Counted from the stretch's first letter, positions 39,795 through 48,781 are shown. The stretch is 64,000 nt of DNA from Phycisphaerales bacterium (GCA_029213305.1 JARGPA010000003.1:62001-126000), one strand, 5' to 3'. Made by a program: numbers and translations. Notes: a model not told the origin generated them from the letters alone.

Positions 39795-40424
39795 CTAGTC
39801 GGCTTGTTCCATCTGATCGGCAAGTTCTTCCGGTTTTGGTAGATCTTTCAGAGAAGCAAGCCCAAAAGTATCGAGGAACTGACGGGTTGTGCCGTAAAGC
39901 ATCGGTCTTCCGAGCTCTTCAGCACGACCTGTAATCTTCACAAGTCGACGATCCATCAGGGTTCGAACAACTTCGCCGCACGCTACGCCTCGGATTGATT
40001 CAAGTTCTGCTCGTGTAATCGGTTGTCGATACGCAATAATTGAAAGTGTTTCCAGAGCAGGTTTGGACAATCGACTCGTTGATCGAGACCGATGCATCGA
40101 TGCAACAACTGACGCATGCTCAGGGCGAGTCATCAGGCGGAATCCACCAGATACCTCTTCAATCCGAAATGCTCTTTTATGCTCATCGTATTGCTCGTTG
40201 AGTAAGCCAACAGCTTGTTGAATGAACGAGTTGCTCAATGTCTGATCAAGATACACTGCGAGTGCATCGACAATTGATCCCACCTTGAGTGGGCGATCAG
40301 AACTCACGAGCATTGCTTCGAGTTGGGGTAAGATTTGACCCGGATCTATCTGATTCGCATTCGATGCGTCATCAATATCGGATTCGGTATTCGTTTGTAT
40401 AGATTCAGTGGTCTGTGATGTCAT
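39795..40424 (-). CDS. scpB: Segregation and condensation protein B
   Basis: Partner of ScpA in the SMC-ScpAB chromosome condensation complex. 209 residues with two winged-helix domains: an N-terminal one (LPQLEAMLVSSDRPLKVGSIVDAL) and a second with LSIIAYRQPITRAELESIRGV and RLVKITGRAEELGRPMLYGTT. The last two segments are diagnostic for ScpB. A charged N-terminus of about 30 residues is extra. scpA and smc are not nearby. Confidence 0.94.
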   Translation of the reverse strand: MTSQTTESIQTNTESDIDDASNANQIDPGQILPQLEAMLVSSDRPLKVGSIVDALAVYLDQTLSNSFIQQAVGLLNEQYDEHKRAFRIEEVSGGFRLMTRPEHASVVASMHRSRSTSRLSKPALETLSIIAYRQPITRAELESIRGVACGEVVRTLMDRRLVKITGRAEELGRPMLYGTTRQFLDTFGLASLKDLPKPEELADQMEQAD

Positions 40425-40490
40425 ACGGTAACTCTATCACGATCGCGGACATTCTGCTCCGGAACTTGGGATGGATATGCTCTTAGTACC

Positions 40491-41315
40491 ATGACTCATA
40501 TCGATGAACCTCTACCAACGCATCAACATTCGTATCCCGATCTTCCTGAACTCCCAACGCTGATCCTGCATCGTCGGCGGGAATCTCTCTTTTTGTTGTT
40601 CTCAGGGATATTTCTTGGCACTTTGGCGATGCTCAATATCTTGGGAATTACCAGATTTATCAAACTCTTCGAAATGGATTTTGATGCTTCAACTCCCGGG
40701 GTGACCGTCTTCGCAGTCGCAGTTGGAGTGCTCCCCTATCCAATCACATTCTTGTGTACCGATTTCATATCAGAACTCTACGGCCGACGTCGAGCGAATC
40801 TAGTCGTTTTGATCGGGTTCATTCTCAATGTATGGGTAATCTTTATTCTCTGGATCGGAGGCGCGTTACCAGGGTTCGAGACACTTGATGCATCTGGTCA
40901 AATTATACAGGACGCTGCGGGACGAGACCCGGTATTCTTCGAAGTTCGCACCCTCGCATTCGGAGCAGTAACCGCTTCCATGGCCGCGTACCTTGTTGCA
41001 CAACTTGTCGATGTGCAAGTCTTTCATTTCTGGAAACGATTGACACGAGGAAAACATCTCTGGATTCGCAACAACGGATCTACCATCGCGAGTCAACTCG
41101 TTGACACTGTCGCGGTTATACTCATCACCTATTCGTTTGGTGCGTTACCAATCAACGATGACGCTTCCATACCTCTTCAACTTGTTGTGTATATCGCAAC
41201 TGGATATGTATTCAAACTAACGATGGCGTTAATTGATACTGTCCCATTTGTTATTGGGACGCGATACTTAGTCCGATATCTACGTCTACCACCCCCTGGG
41301 ACAGATAGCGAGTAG
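40491..41315 (+). CDS. Queuosine precursor transporter (VUT family, YhhQ/QueT-like)
   Basis: Membrane protein of 274 residues with about six helices. VUT features are PITFLCTDFISELYGRRRANLVV (acidic/basic loop) and SQLVDTVAVILITYSFG, and the C-terminal VFKLTMALIDTVPFVIGTRYLVRYL. The family imports preQ0 or preQ1 in bacteria that salvage queuosine precursors. A pterin-synthase-like gene (23602) lies 17 kb away but is not linked. ScpB is encoded divergently, 66 bp apart. Confidence 0.88.
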   Translation: MTHIDEPLPTHQHSYPDLPELPTLILHRRRESLFLLFSGIFLGTLAMLNILGITRFIKLFEMDFDASTPGVTVFAVAVGVLPYPITFLCTDFISELYGRRRANLVVLIGFILNVWVIFILWIGGALPGFETLDASGQIIQDAAGRDPVFFEVRTLAFGAVTASMAAYLVAQLVDVQVFHFWKRLTRGKHLWIRNNGSTIASQLVDTVAVILITYSFGALPINDDASIPLQLVVYIATGYVFKLTMALIDTVPFVIGTRYLVRYLRLPPPGTDSE

Positions 41316-41419
41316 TTTCCCCTATTCGAACTGCAATCTAACAGAAGCGACAATCGACTCGTACCGATGATACTTATGAGTCCGAGATGTATCTCCACAT
41401 CTCCATTTAGGAGTATCGA

Positions 41420-41818
41420 ATGCCGCAACCACTTATTCTATTGGCTGACGACGAGCCACACATCACGCACATCATCGCTCACAAGCTTAAAAAAGCTGGT
41501 ATGGAAGTTGTTGTAGTTGAAGATGGAGAGATGGCACTCAAAGCGGCGATCGAGCACAAACCCGACGCGGTTGTGACAGATTTGCAGATGCCTTATCTCT
41601 CTGGAATCGAGTTTGCTCAACAACTCGCGATGATTCCTGAATGTGCACATATCCCAATTATTCTGTTGACCGCGAGAGGGTATGCAGTTGAAGAAGAAGT
41701 TGCAAAGCTCCCTTCAATCCGAAGACTACTCTCCAAACCCTTTAGTGCAAAGGACCTTGTTGGATTTATCAACGAGCTTCTCGAAGAAGGGCAAGAACCA
41801 AAGAGTAAATGCGCATGA
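41420..41818 (+). CDS. Response regulator (receiver domain only)
   Basis: A CheY-like protein of 132 residues. Acidic pocket Asp10-Asp11-Glu12 (LADDEPH), phospho-acceptor Asp54 in AVVTDLQMPYLSG, the Thr in LLTARGY and the Lys in LSKPFSAKD. No output domain is attached. AGGAG stands nine bases before the ATG. It overlaps the start of the HD-GYP gene by several bases, so the two products probably work together as a phosphorelay acting on c-di-GMP breakdown. Confidence 0.94.
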   Translation: MPQPLILLADDEPHITHIIAHKLKKAGMEVVVVEDGEMALKAAIEHKPDAVVTDLQMPYLSGIEFAQQLAMIPECAHIPIILLTARGYAVEEEVAKLPSIRRLLSKPFSAKDLVGFINELLEEGQEPKSKCA

Positions 41819-43443
41819 ATATTCGAAGAGACGCAACAAATCAAGAATCAATCCCAGAGCAGCTCAAAGATCGTTGCGCCAAGCTCGGTCTCGCGTGTTG
41901 GCGCTTGGATCTCAACGGAATGCCAGTTGACGACCCTACAGCGCCGAGCATGTTATCTCTGTGGTTAAGCTCTCGTCCGATCCGATCATTGATGACAGAA
42001 GCCGCAATGATCTGGACGACACAGGATGAGCTTACGCACCGTGAAATCTATCCTGGTTTCTGGGTTTTTCCACAACTCGAAGAGCATCGCGATCGTCGAA
42101 CTGGGTATTTCGTTGCGATTGGGTTTGGACCTGAAATCCTCGATAGTGAATACATCGCTGAAGGTTGCGCTGGGAATCAACTCCAGATTTCTGCGCTGCG
42201 TCACCTACTGAAAGATCGTGCGAAACTCACATCAAACTCCGCAGAGAGCACAAACATTACACTCTCATGGATGCTCGAAGATCTTCGATCGATTAATCAG
42301 AACGATAAAACCATCGAGCTCTTCTCTGAACAACTCGGCGATTCATACGAAGTCGTCACAACACTTCAAGAACTTGGCCGATCCATGGGGTCACTACGAG
42401 AACCCGCGGGAATCATCCAAGACGGTATCGAAGAAATTGCTTCGACACTCGATTACAACTGGGTTGCTTGTATCATCAATGAAGATCAGAACATTACTGA
42501 TGTACTCAATACAACAACTCTCCAAGCAGGAGAGCTGAATCTTGATGAATCACAACTCCAATCGGTGCTCGAGTTCATTAAAAACTTTGAACCAATTGGA
42601 AATGCAGACACAACCGAAATATATCCAGTTGTAAATGGGATGCTTGAGTTAGAACCTCAACTCTTGGTGCATCCAATCGAACGCAACAACGAGAGTCTCG
42701 GTTTTCTCATCGCAGGCGGAAAGAACGGCGATGACCCACAGGTTTCAAGTCATGAAACAAAGCTCATGGAATCAATCTCCGGAATGCTCGGAGCATGCAT
42801 GGAAAATGCAGAACTGTATCATCGACAACATCTGACATTTATTGGAACAATCAAAGCCCTCTCGGCCGCGATTGATGCAAAGGATCAATACACCCGTGGT
42901 CATTCCGAACGAGTCGCAATGCTCTCTGCGATGCTCGCCGTCAAGGTTGGGTATTCAGAAGAAGAAGCAGAGCGAATCCGTATCTCAGGACTTGTTCACG
43001 ATGTGGGCAAAATTGGTGTTGCAGAGTCAGTACTCTGTAAACCAAGCAGATTGACAGATGATGAGTTTGATCAAATTAAGACACACCCTCGGATCGGATA
43101 CGAGATTGTCAAAGACATCCCCGATCTTCAAGACATTCTCCCAGGAGTCCTTCATCATCATGAACGATTCGATGGGAACGGATATCCTGGAAAACTTGTA
43201 GGGAACGAAATTCCACACATGGCGCGGATTATGGCGCTCGCTGATACATTCGACGCGATGAGCTCAAACCGAGCGTATCGAACTGGGATGTCTCGCGATA
43301 AAGTGTTTGCGGAGTTTAGAAAATGTGCAGGAACTCAGTTTGATCCAGACTTGGTTGAGCCGTTCTTAAAATTAGACTTCTCGATCTATGATTCGATGGT
43401 TGCAAAGCACAAAGCTCAAACACCAATTGAAAAAGCAGCTTAA
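41809..43443 (+). CDS. GAF-like and HD-GYP domain protein (putative c-di-GMP phosphodiesterase)
   Basis: 544 residues. The first 170 are of unknown fold; a GAF-like region follows (about 190-335); the C-terminal HD-GYP domain begins near IKALSAAIDAKDQYTRGHSERVA. It contains LVHDVGKIGVAESVL (HD about residue 397) and the GYP motif in HHHERFDGNGYPGKL, then ADTFDAMSSNRAYR. All metal ligands are present, so activity on c-di-GMP is likely. It starts at ATG 41809 or 41815 and overlaps the receiver gene. Confidence 0.93.
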   Translation: MRMNIRRDATNQESIPEQLKDRCAKLGLACWRLDLNGMPVDDPTAPSMLSLWLSSRPIRSLMTEAAMIWTTQDELTHREIYPGFWVFPQLEEHRDRRTGYFVAIGFGPEILDSEYIAEGCAGNQLQISALRHLLKDRAKLTSNSAESTNITLSWMLEDLRSINQNDKTIELFSEQLGDSYEVVTTLQELGRSMGSLREPAGIIQDGIEEIASTLDYNWVACIINEDQNITDVLNTTTLQAGELNLDESQLQSVLEFIKNFEPIGNADTTEIYPVVNGMLELEPQLLVHPIERNNESLGFLIAGGKNGDDPQVSSHETKLMESISGMLGACMENAELYHRQHLTFIGTIKALSAAIDAKDQYTRGHSERVAMLSAMLAVKVGYSEEEAERIRISGLVHDVGKIGVAESVLCKPSRLTDDEFDQIKTHPRIGYEIVKDIPDLQDILPGVLHHHERFDGNGYPGKLVGNEIPHMARIMALADTFDAMSSNRAYRTGMSRDKVFAEFRKCAGTQFDPDLVEPFLKLDFSIYDSMVAKHKAQTPIEKAA

Positions 43444-43485
43444 TCAGTATCAGGAATACGCTGTGCATACCGGAAACACTTGTTT

Positions 43486-44673
43486 TTACTCATAGACTTG
43501 AACCCATGAGTTGTTCACAATGGTTGTCGTCCCCCCCCCTGCTGAGTCTGGTCTTACTGCTGCGATTTCGGCTACTTGACTCGCTGTCGGCTGTGCGTAG
43601 AAGTGAGATACATGAGCAATGGCCCCATCGAACCCTCCCGCAGGGGTTGGACTAGTGGATCCATACAAGTTGTATCCAGATCCAATATAAAGCGGGCAGC
43701 GGTCCCCTTGATTCTTCCTAGCAGTTGCAAGCCCATCTGTGTTTGAATCGTTTGATGCTTTGAGCACGCCGTCAACATACAACTGTAAACCTGAGCTCCC
43801 CCATGTCATCATGATATGATGCCATGTGTTTGGCGAGAACGCATCAGATGATGTTTGCGCAGTTTTCAGAAGATCCAAACTACCGTCTTCGCTGATATAC
43901 GCTGTCAAAGTAGTGCCAAAGCTAGAGAGATTAATTGTTGGGTTTGAATCACTCGAATAGAGCATCCCCATAATGATATTGATCCCAAATTTATCTGTAT
44001 TACTGGAGTTCATCCAGAGTGAAACGGCGCCTTCCGATTCTATTAATAATGGACTGTAAGGGACTTCGAGCGAGTCGTTCGAGTTTGCAAAGACTGGAAC
44101 TACTCCACCTTCATTGTTGGTACCTGTACCAACAACTTTTGGTTCCAGATAGGTACCATCAATGTTTCCTATCATATCAATTGCAGTTGCAGTCCCAGTC
44201 GCCTCGTTCATTGGCCAATAGAATCCGGCGCTATGCTTTCCAAGGAGTGCTGGATAATCAACTTTTAAATCTGATACACAATTAAAGACAAACTTTGATG
44301 ATGAATGCGAGATCGAGTTGTCAGATGTCACAGTTATACGATAATTCGTAGTTCTATCGGTTGGGAGCGCATCAGTATCATCATCGACTACTGTTGCTCC
44401 GATGGTGCTTTGTCCTAGAGCGAATGGATTGAAAACAACTCCCTTTTGAGCATTTGTTGCCCAAGCAGAATCATTACTGATTTTCTCTATCGCGTACTCA
44501 GCTGCATTGAGCAAATCTGTATTCGATTCAGTCATGACTTCGATAATCGCAGATTGATCACTGCTTGCTGATCGCAATGAGACACCGATTAGGATCATTG
44601 ATGTGATCGCCGCGACAGTAATGAGGGTGACTAAGTAGATTGATCCAGTACGGGTCGAACGAATCATACTCAT
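43486..44673 (-). CDS. Pilus-type protein with LamG-like jelly-roll domain
   Basis: 395 residues. The N-terminus (SIYLVTLITVAAITSMILIGVSL) is a hydrophobic helix of the PilX/GspK type, but no typical G-F/M-E prepilin cleavage site is seen. Residues about 160-370 form a LamG/concanavalin-like jelly roll: YWPMNEATGTATAIDMIGNIDG, then EGAVSLWMNSS, TWHHIMMTWGSSGLQLYVDGVLKASN and GAIAHVSHFYAQP. A GGAGGATAATT precedes the ATG. It is the last gene of the pilus run. An adhesive or substrate-binding tip role is inference. The gene contains a 9-bp G run. Confidence 0.82.
   Translation of the reverse strand: MSMIRSTRTGSIYLVTLITVAAITSMILIGVSLRSASSDQSAIIEVMTESNTDLLNAAEYAIEKISNDSAWATNAQKGVVFNPFALGQSTIGATVVDDDTDALPTDRTTNYRITVTSDNSISHSSSKFVFNCVSDLKVDYPALLGKHSAGFYWPMNEATGTATAIDMIGNIDGTYLEPKVVGTGTNNEGGVVPVFANSNDSLEVPYSPLLIESEGAVSLWMNSSNTDKFGINIIMGMLYSSDSNPTINLSSFGTTLTAYISEDGSLDLLKTAQTSSDAFSPNTWHHIMMTWGSSGLQLYVDGVLKASNDSNTDGLATARKNQGDRCPLYIGSGYNLYGSTSPTPAGGFDGAIAHVSHFYAQPTASQVAEIAAVRPDSAGGGTTTIVNNSWVQVYE
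43531..43539. repeat. Homopolymer of nine C (nine G on the coding strand)
   Basis: A run of nine C on the plus strand lies inside the 3' end of the LamG-protein gene, where it encodes Gly379-Gly381. A change of one base would alter only the last 14 residues (TTTIVNNSWVQVYE). Confidence 0.9.
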
Positions 44674-44675
44674 AA

Positions 44676-45215
44676 TTATCCTCCACTCACAGATGCGAAA
44701 CCAAGAGAATCAGCACTACTCGATTGCAATGAAACAATCGAAGCAAGCTGTGTCCCATCCTTTGATACAGTAACTGTGATCTTTTTCAATCCTGTTGCAG
44801 ACGCAGAATCGACTGATGGGTCTGATATCTCCACATGCACAATTTTTACCGATCGTGTCCATCCTGGAATCGCAGTATTGGTTTGATTCGTTGACAGCTT
44901 TGGAGGCGTTGAAGTCCATGACTGATAATCATCGATATCATCAAAGTCATTCCGATTCTCTGCGCGCTCTCCTGTATCAACCCCGAGTAGATCCCCTGCA
45001 TCCTCATCTGGATCAGTGAACTTCTTTGTGATAATTTCTTCCATCAACTCGTTTGCAAGATTCGTTGCAATGAGCTTGTTTGCGTGCACTGTTGAAGAAC
45101 GAATCATTGGTCCGATGATCTGAAGTGTCCCAACAAGGACAAACCCGATGATAAGCGTGGACACGATGGTTTCAGCCATCGAAATCCCCCGGCGTGATAG
45201 ACCCAAACAACTCAT
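44676..45215 (-). CDS. Minor pseudopilin, PilV/GspI-like
   Basis: 179 residues. N-terminus RRGISMAETIVSTLIIGFVLVGT is a class III signal in which cleavage after Gly would leave Ile-Ser-Met-Ala-Glu, with Glu at +5. The helix (STLIIGFVLVGTLQIIGPMI) and the ANKLIATNLANELMEEI segment fit the PilV/GspI group. The start overlaps the previous stop (TAATG). It is in the middle of the minor-pilin series. Confidence 0.85.
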   Translation of the reverse strand: MSCLGLSRRGISMAETIVSTLIIGFVLVGTLQIIGPMIRSSTVHANKLIATNLANELMEEIITKKFTDPDEDAGDLLGVDTGERAENRNDFDDIDDYQSWTSTPPKLSTNQTNTAIPGWTRSVKIVHVEISDPSVDSASATGLKKITVTVSKDGTQLASIVSLQSSSADSLGFASVSGG

Positions 45216-45718
45216 TACTTATCCTCCGGCTTGAACGGGAGTGTTACAAATGATTCGTAGTATCGTTGAATCGTATCGGTTGCAGACATCAAGATATGCG
45301 CTGAGACTACATCATTCCCATCGACAGCTGCTGTGATTAAAAAATTGTCTGCTGTGGAAAGCAAAGTCTCAGCAACCTCTGAATCCACTGCTCTTGTCAT
45401 CGTGTTATCTGCAATGGTATAGACATAGCACACTTTCCCAGGTTCACCAATGGCCCCTGTTGAGACCATCTTTAATTCAAGCTGTTTAATGGAAGCATCT
45501 TCCCGGAATTTGTATTGGTCCGCACCTTGAAGATCACTTCGCATTTTATTGAGTGTATCTATTACTGCTTGATCACCCAAACCTGTATCAGTTGTTGTTG
45601 GAATTGCATAGGACCCAACAACGATCGCTCCACTGAGTCCGAGCATGAGCACAGAGATAATCGAAAGGCTCGTCGCCATCTCAATAAGCGTAAATCCTGA
45701 TCTCGAAAGACGAGTCAT
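45215..45718 (-). CDS. Minor pseudopilin, PilW/GspJ-like
   Basis: 167 residues with the type IV signal SRSGFTLIEMATSLSIISVLMLGLS; Gly before Phe is the cleavage site and Glu is at +5. A globular part follows with KMRSDLQGADQYKF. Size and place among the other minor pilins suggest PilW or GspJ. It is followed in a TAATG overlap by the PilV-like gene. Confidence 0.85.
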   Translation of the reverse strand: MTRLSRSGFTLIEMATSLSIISVLMLGLSGAIVVGSYAIPTTTDTGLGDQAVIDTLNKMRSDLQGADQYKFREDASIKQLELKMVSTGAIGEPGKVCYVYTIADNTMTRAVDSEVAETLLSTADNFLITAAVDGNDVVSAHILMSATDTIQRYYESFVTLPFKPEDK

Positions 45719-45730
45719 TTAAGTGTCTCC

Positions 45731-46276
45731 TTACAACCTAAACTTGATTCCAAGTCCGCCAGCATCCAACTCAATGATGAGTGTGTCACCATCAGGAGCT
45801 GAGTCAGTGATCGCATCTCCGGTGCTTGCAACCCCAGAGACTACGACATTTACATCAGTACCTTGATCGCGAATCTGTACTGTAAACCCAGGGCTCACAT
45901 CTCCGAATGGAGTGATAATCGAGACTTGACCTGACCCTAAGTTTGTTCGATTGATTTCTAAACTATAAGGTTCGATGCTGAGATCTCGATAGAGAACAAT
46001 ATTTTCACGCGCGACATCAGTCCCCTCTACCACGACATAAAACTCTTGATCAGGATAAAACTTGATCGTGTGCGGTTTTGAAGTTGCTCTTGCACGCTTT
46101 TTGACAATTTCGATATCTGCTTGGATGACTTTGCTTGCAGCGGAAAGGCGTCGTCCCGAACTTGCATCTGCGAATTTCGGTACCGCGATGGTTGCAAGAA
46201 TACCAATAATGACAACAACGATGACAACTTCTATCAGTGAAAAACCATGTGATGGATGTTTCGAAAGAGTGTTCAT
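45731..46276 (-). CDS. Minor pseudopilin, GspH/FimT-like
   Basis: 181 residues. The leader ends in SHGFSLIEVVIVVVIIGILATIAVP with Glu at +5. The globular domain (about 55-180) has beta strands such as PHTIKFYPDQEFYVVVEG, typical of GspH. The gene is separated by a 12-bp gap from the PilW-like gene and by 78 bp from the major pseudopilin gene, where a stable hairpin lies. Confidence 0.87.
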   Translation of the reverse strand: MNTLSKHPSHGFSLIEVVIVVVIIGILATIAVPKFADASSGRRLSAASKVIQADIEIVKKRARATSKPHTIKFYPDQEFYVVVEGTDVARENIVLYRDLSIEPYSLEINRTNLGSGQVSIITPFGDVSPGFTVQIRDQGTDVNVVVSGVASTGDAITDSAPDGDTLIIELDAGGLGIKFRL

Positions 46277-46297
46277 TTTGTTCTCCAGAATCGCAAA

Positions 46298-46327
46298 CGC
46301 CCCGACCTGCGTTTACAGACCGGGGCG
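46298..46327 (-). terminator. Strong intercistronic hairpin after the major pseudopilin gene
   Basis: On the minus strand CGCCCCGGTCTG and CAGGTCGGGGCG form a 12-bp stem (two G-U pairs) with a 6-nt loop. It lies about 30 bp after the major pseudopilin stop. Only three T follow, so full termination is unlikely; it may instead protect the major pilin mRNA end or attenuate the downstream genes. Confidence 0.6.
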
Positions 46328-46354
46328 GGAGTTCGAACAGATCAAACGATCTGA

Positions 46355-46849
46355 TTAATATGCGTTGTACTGTACTGCACGGACATCAACTTCAGCGTCA
46401 GGCAAGTTTGCACTGATTGCTCCTGTTGCTGCGACATAGACCCAACCAGCGGTGGTACCACCTTGAGTTGCGACGAGTGCAGATTGGCCTTTGTTTGTAC
46501 CTACTTTGAGAGTTGGAACTTCGCGAAGGTATGGCCCGAGGTAGTAAGTTGATGATTTGGTCGCGTTTGCAGTACCAGTATCATTTGTGTAAGTTGTGAG
46601 TTGATCACTAAAGGTCAAGAGTGCAGGGAGTGATCCTCCATGCTCTGCTTTATAGAGATCGATTGCACTCCGGAGTACTGCAAGGTCTGCAACTAGACTT
46701 GAATCTGCTGCACCTGCTGCACCACGGCTCATGCGTGGGATTGCGATCGCACCGATGATCCCAATGATAACGACTACAATAACGAGTTCGATGAGGCTGA
46801 AAGCGTGACGGCTACGATTGTTTGCTGATTTACGAAGCATAGAAAGCAT
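46355..46849 (-). CDS. Major pseudopilin, GspG-like
   Basis: 164 residues. N-terminus RHAFSLIELVIVVVIIGIIGAIAIPRMSRGA is a typical prepilin sequence, with Glu at +5 of the mature protein; the residue before Phe is Ala, not Gly. The body has SSLVADLAVLRSAIDLYKAEHGG as in GspG, and a short loop region with GPYLREVPTLKVG. GGAG lies nine bases before the ATG. 140 bp separate it from the PilP-like gene, with room for its own promoter. Confidence 0.9.
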   Translation of the reverse strand: MLSMLRKSANNRSRHAFSLIELVIVVVIIGIIGAIAIPRMSRGAAGAADSSLVADLAVLRSAIDLYKAEHGGSLPALLTFSDQLTTYTNDTGTANATKSSTYYLGPYLREVPTLKVGTNKGQSALVATQGGTTAGWVYVAATGAISANLPDAEVDVRAVQYNAY

Positions 46850-46989
46850 ATTGTTCGACTCCTTTAGTATGGTGACTCATATTCTTGATGAGTTCACAAT
46901 ACTTAATCGGCAATATACAAATCCAAGTTCATTTTCGGATATGTAAGTCCACACAATACTGAGACACAAGCCGTTATAACCGGTATACC

Positions 46990-47559
46990 TTATTCTCCGT
47001 CCTGAAACATCGGTATCTCGATGGCAAACTGGACCCCATCCTTCTCTACAAGGACCGCACGAGCGTGCACTAGAACTAATGTATACCCATTTGGGCCTGT
47101 TTCCCCAACACGAACTAGTTTGCCCCCGAGAACTGCTCCGCCGCCGTTGGGTGAGGGCATTACTGATGACAACGATGGAAGATCAGTAGGAGTTGCAACA
47201 TAAGTTGACCCCTGAGCGATTCCACTTGTTGGATTCATGTTTGTTTCAATCGTGTTACTCTCATTGATTACAATTGGTTGCTCGATCATACTCGCGATTG
47301 AGAATGAAGCATCAAATGATTGAGTTTTGTCATTTACTCCAAATGAACGGAGTCGATCGATCAGAATCTCAGCGGCCGGTTTACCAGTTGGTAATATTGG
47401 TTCGCTTGCGATTGGCGCGATAGCAGATGAAGATGTCGAAGGAAGTTCTGAGCTCGCCGAGGCTTCTTTTGGTCCAAGAAATCCTTGATCGATAAACAGA
47501 GCTAATCCAGCTACACCTACGAGTCCGAGAAATACTTTGCGTTCTGTTGTTAATCCCAT
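46990..47559 (-). CDS. PilP/GspC-like protein of the pilus assembly
   Basis: From ATG 47559 (MGLTTERKVFLGLVGVAGL) one N-terminal helix anchors the protein, then a Ser/Pro-rich linker (about 30-120) and a small C-terminal domain with GAVLGGKLVRVGETGPNGYTLV and ARAVLVEKDGVQFAIEI. The last segment resembles the small beta domain of PilP/GspC that contacts the secretin. The place directly after PilO supports it. It is not a confident homology. Confidence 0.6.
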   Translation of the reverse strand: MGLTTERKVFLGLVGVAGLALFIDQGFLGPKEASASSELPSTSSSAIAPIASEPILPTGKPAAEILIDRLRSFGVNDKTQSFDASFSIASMIEQPIVINESNTIETNMNPTSGIAQGSTYVATPTDLPSLSSVMPSPNGGGAVLGGKLVRVGETGPNGYTLVLVHARAVLVEKDGVQFAIEIPMFQDGE

Positions 47560-47613
47560 GAATGAAATAACCAATTCGTTCAGGGTCTATGCAAATATAA
47601 TCCGAAGTATTTT

Positions 47614-48183
47614 TTAGGTTTTGTCCGCAGGACTGACAAACCAGTACAACAGGATTGTGATCTGAACATCCGATATCTCTTTCGATACATTTAGAATATC
47701 GATCGATTGAATATGAATATCAGGCATTAACTCATTCATTTCCCCGAGCAACTTATACAACTCACTTGCACTTGACTTTGCACGAATTTCGAGCGGCTGC
47801 ACAGGCACCTGATTGTTTGTGATCTTCTCTAGAGGCTGGAGCGAATCAATACGAACCCCAACGGATTCTGCCAGTTCAACAATCTGTGCGGTCCGAGAAT
47901 TCAGCATTCTAACAGGAACCAGGTCCAACTGACTCTCAACTTCTTTTTTAAGATGCTGAACTCGAGTAGTGAGTAACATTCGTTGAGTGAGCGATTCATT
48001 AAGATCACTCTTGGCATTTGCGAGTAAATGTTGAGCATTAAAATAATGCCCTCGTTGATTCGCTATCGACTTACTAGCAAAGTAAATTGCTGAGCACGCG
48101 ATAAGCAAACACGCAACAGAACCCAAAACATGGATCTTCAAGAGATGCTTATGGATAGATGGCTGTGAACTCTTAGAGGTCAT
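47614..48183 (-). CDS. PilO-like inner-membrane assembly protein
   Basis: From ATG 48183 (preferred because AGGTGAA lies upstream) the protein has about 189 residues. One helix is near the N-terminus (LGSVACLLIACSAIYFASKSI). A coiled coil (about 55-95) follows, then a ferredoxin-like domain with IRAKSSASELYKLLGEMNE. This is the PilO pattern, and the gene overlaps the pilN end by about 11 bp. PilN and PilO form the inner-membrane ring. Confidence 0.8.
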   Translation of the reverse strand: MTSKSSQPSIHKHLLKIHVLGSVACLLIACSAIYFASKSIANQRGHYFNAQHLLANAKSDLNESLTQRMLLTTRVQHLKKEVESQLDLVPVRMLNSRTAQIVELAESVGVRIDSLQPLEKITNNQVPVQPLEIRAKSSASELYKLLGEMNELMPDIHIQSIDILNVSKEISDVQITILLYWFVSPADKT

Positions 48184-48781
48184 TTGCTTCACCTGCTTCC
48201 GTTTGCAGAGTTCCTGTGATCGTGATCAAAACCCGGAATTTTACCAGCTCGATCTCACCAAATGTTTCTCTCATTGTCTCTACTAAACTCACGGAATCAA
48301 AAACATGAGCTTCTTCAAGACGAACAACAAATGTTCGTGCATCTGTTTGTGACTCAACGAATCCCTCTAGATTTATCTCGATCGGGTCAATCCCTTCGAC
48401 CCCACCGCCGATGGCGCTCACTCTTTGGAATCGAACATCTTCTTGTGACGCATCAACGAGGACAGCAAAGACTTTTCGCCATTCAACGCGATTCTTGATC
48501 AGATCATGAACCTCTTTTTCCGCGAGTAACAAACTGAGTTGATTGTTTAACAACGGAATCTTTTGTTGATGATTCGCATATTGAACTTTCGCGTCATCGA
48601 TCTGATCTGTGATTCCCGAATCTGTGAATACTGCACTTCCCCCGATATATAACCCTGGGAGTCCAACAAACACTCCGGTAAGTACAGAACCAATAACCCA
48701 ACGTTTTATCCACATCTTCTTGTAACGATGGATAACGCGTTTCTCAGGGATGAGATTGACAAATGGTATTGAGGAATTCAT
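48173..48781 (-). CDS. PilN-like inner-membrane assembly protein
   Basis: From ATG 48781 (MNSSIPFVNLIPEKRV), which overlaps the pilM stop (ATGA), about 202 residues. PilN features: a short cytoplasmic N-terminus with NLIPEKR, the PilM-binding motif type; a helix (WVIGSVLTGVFVGLPGLYIGG), a coiled coil and a C-terminal periplasmic domain. The middle has NRVEWRKVFAVLVDASQ. Confidence 0.85.
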   Translation of the reverse strand: MNSSIPFVNLIPEKRVIHRYKKMWIKRWVIGSVLTGVFVGLPGLYIGGSAVFTDSGITDQIDDAKVQYANHQQKIPLLNNQLSLLLAEKEVHDLIKNRVEWRKVFAVLVDASQEDVRFQRVSAIGGGVEGIDPIEINLEGFVESQTDARTFVVRLEEAHVFDSVSLVETMRETFGEIELVKFRVLITITGTLQTEAGEANDL

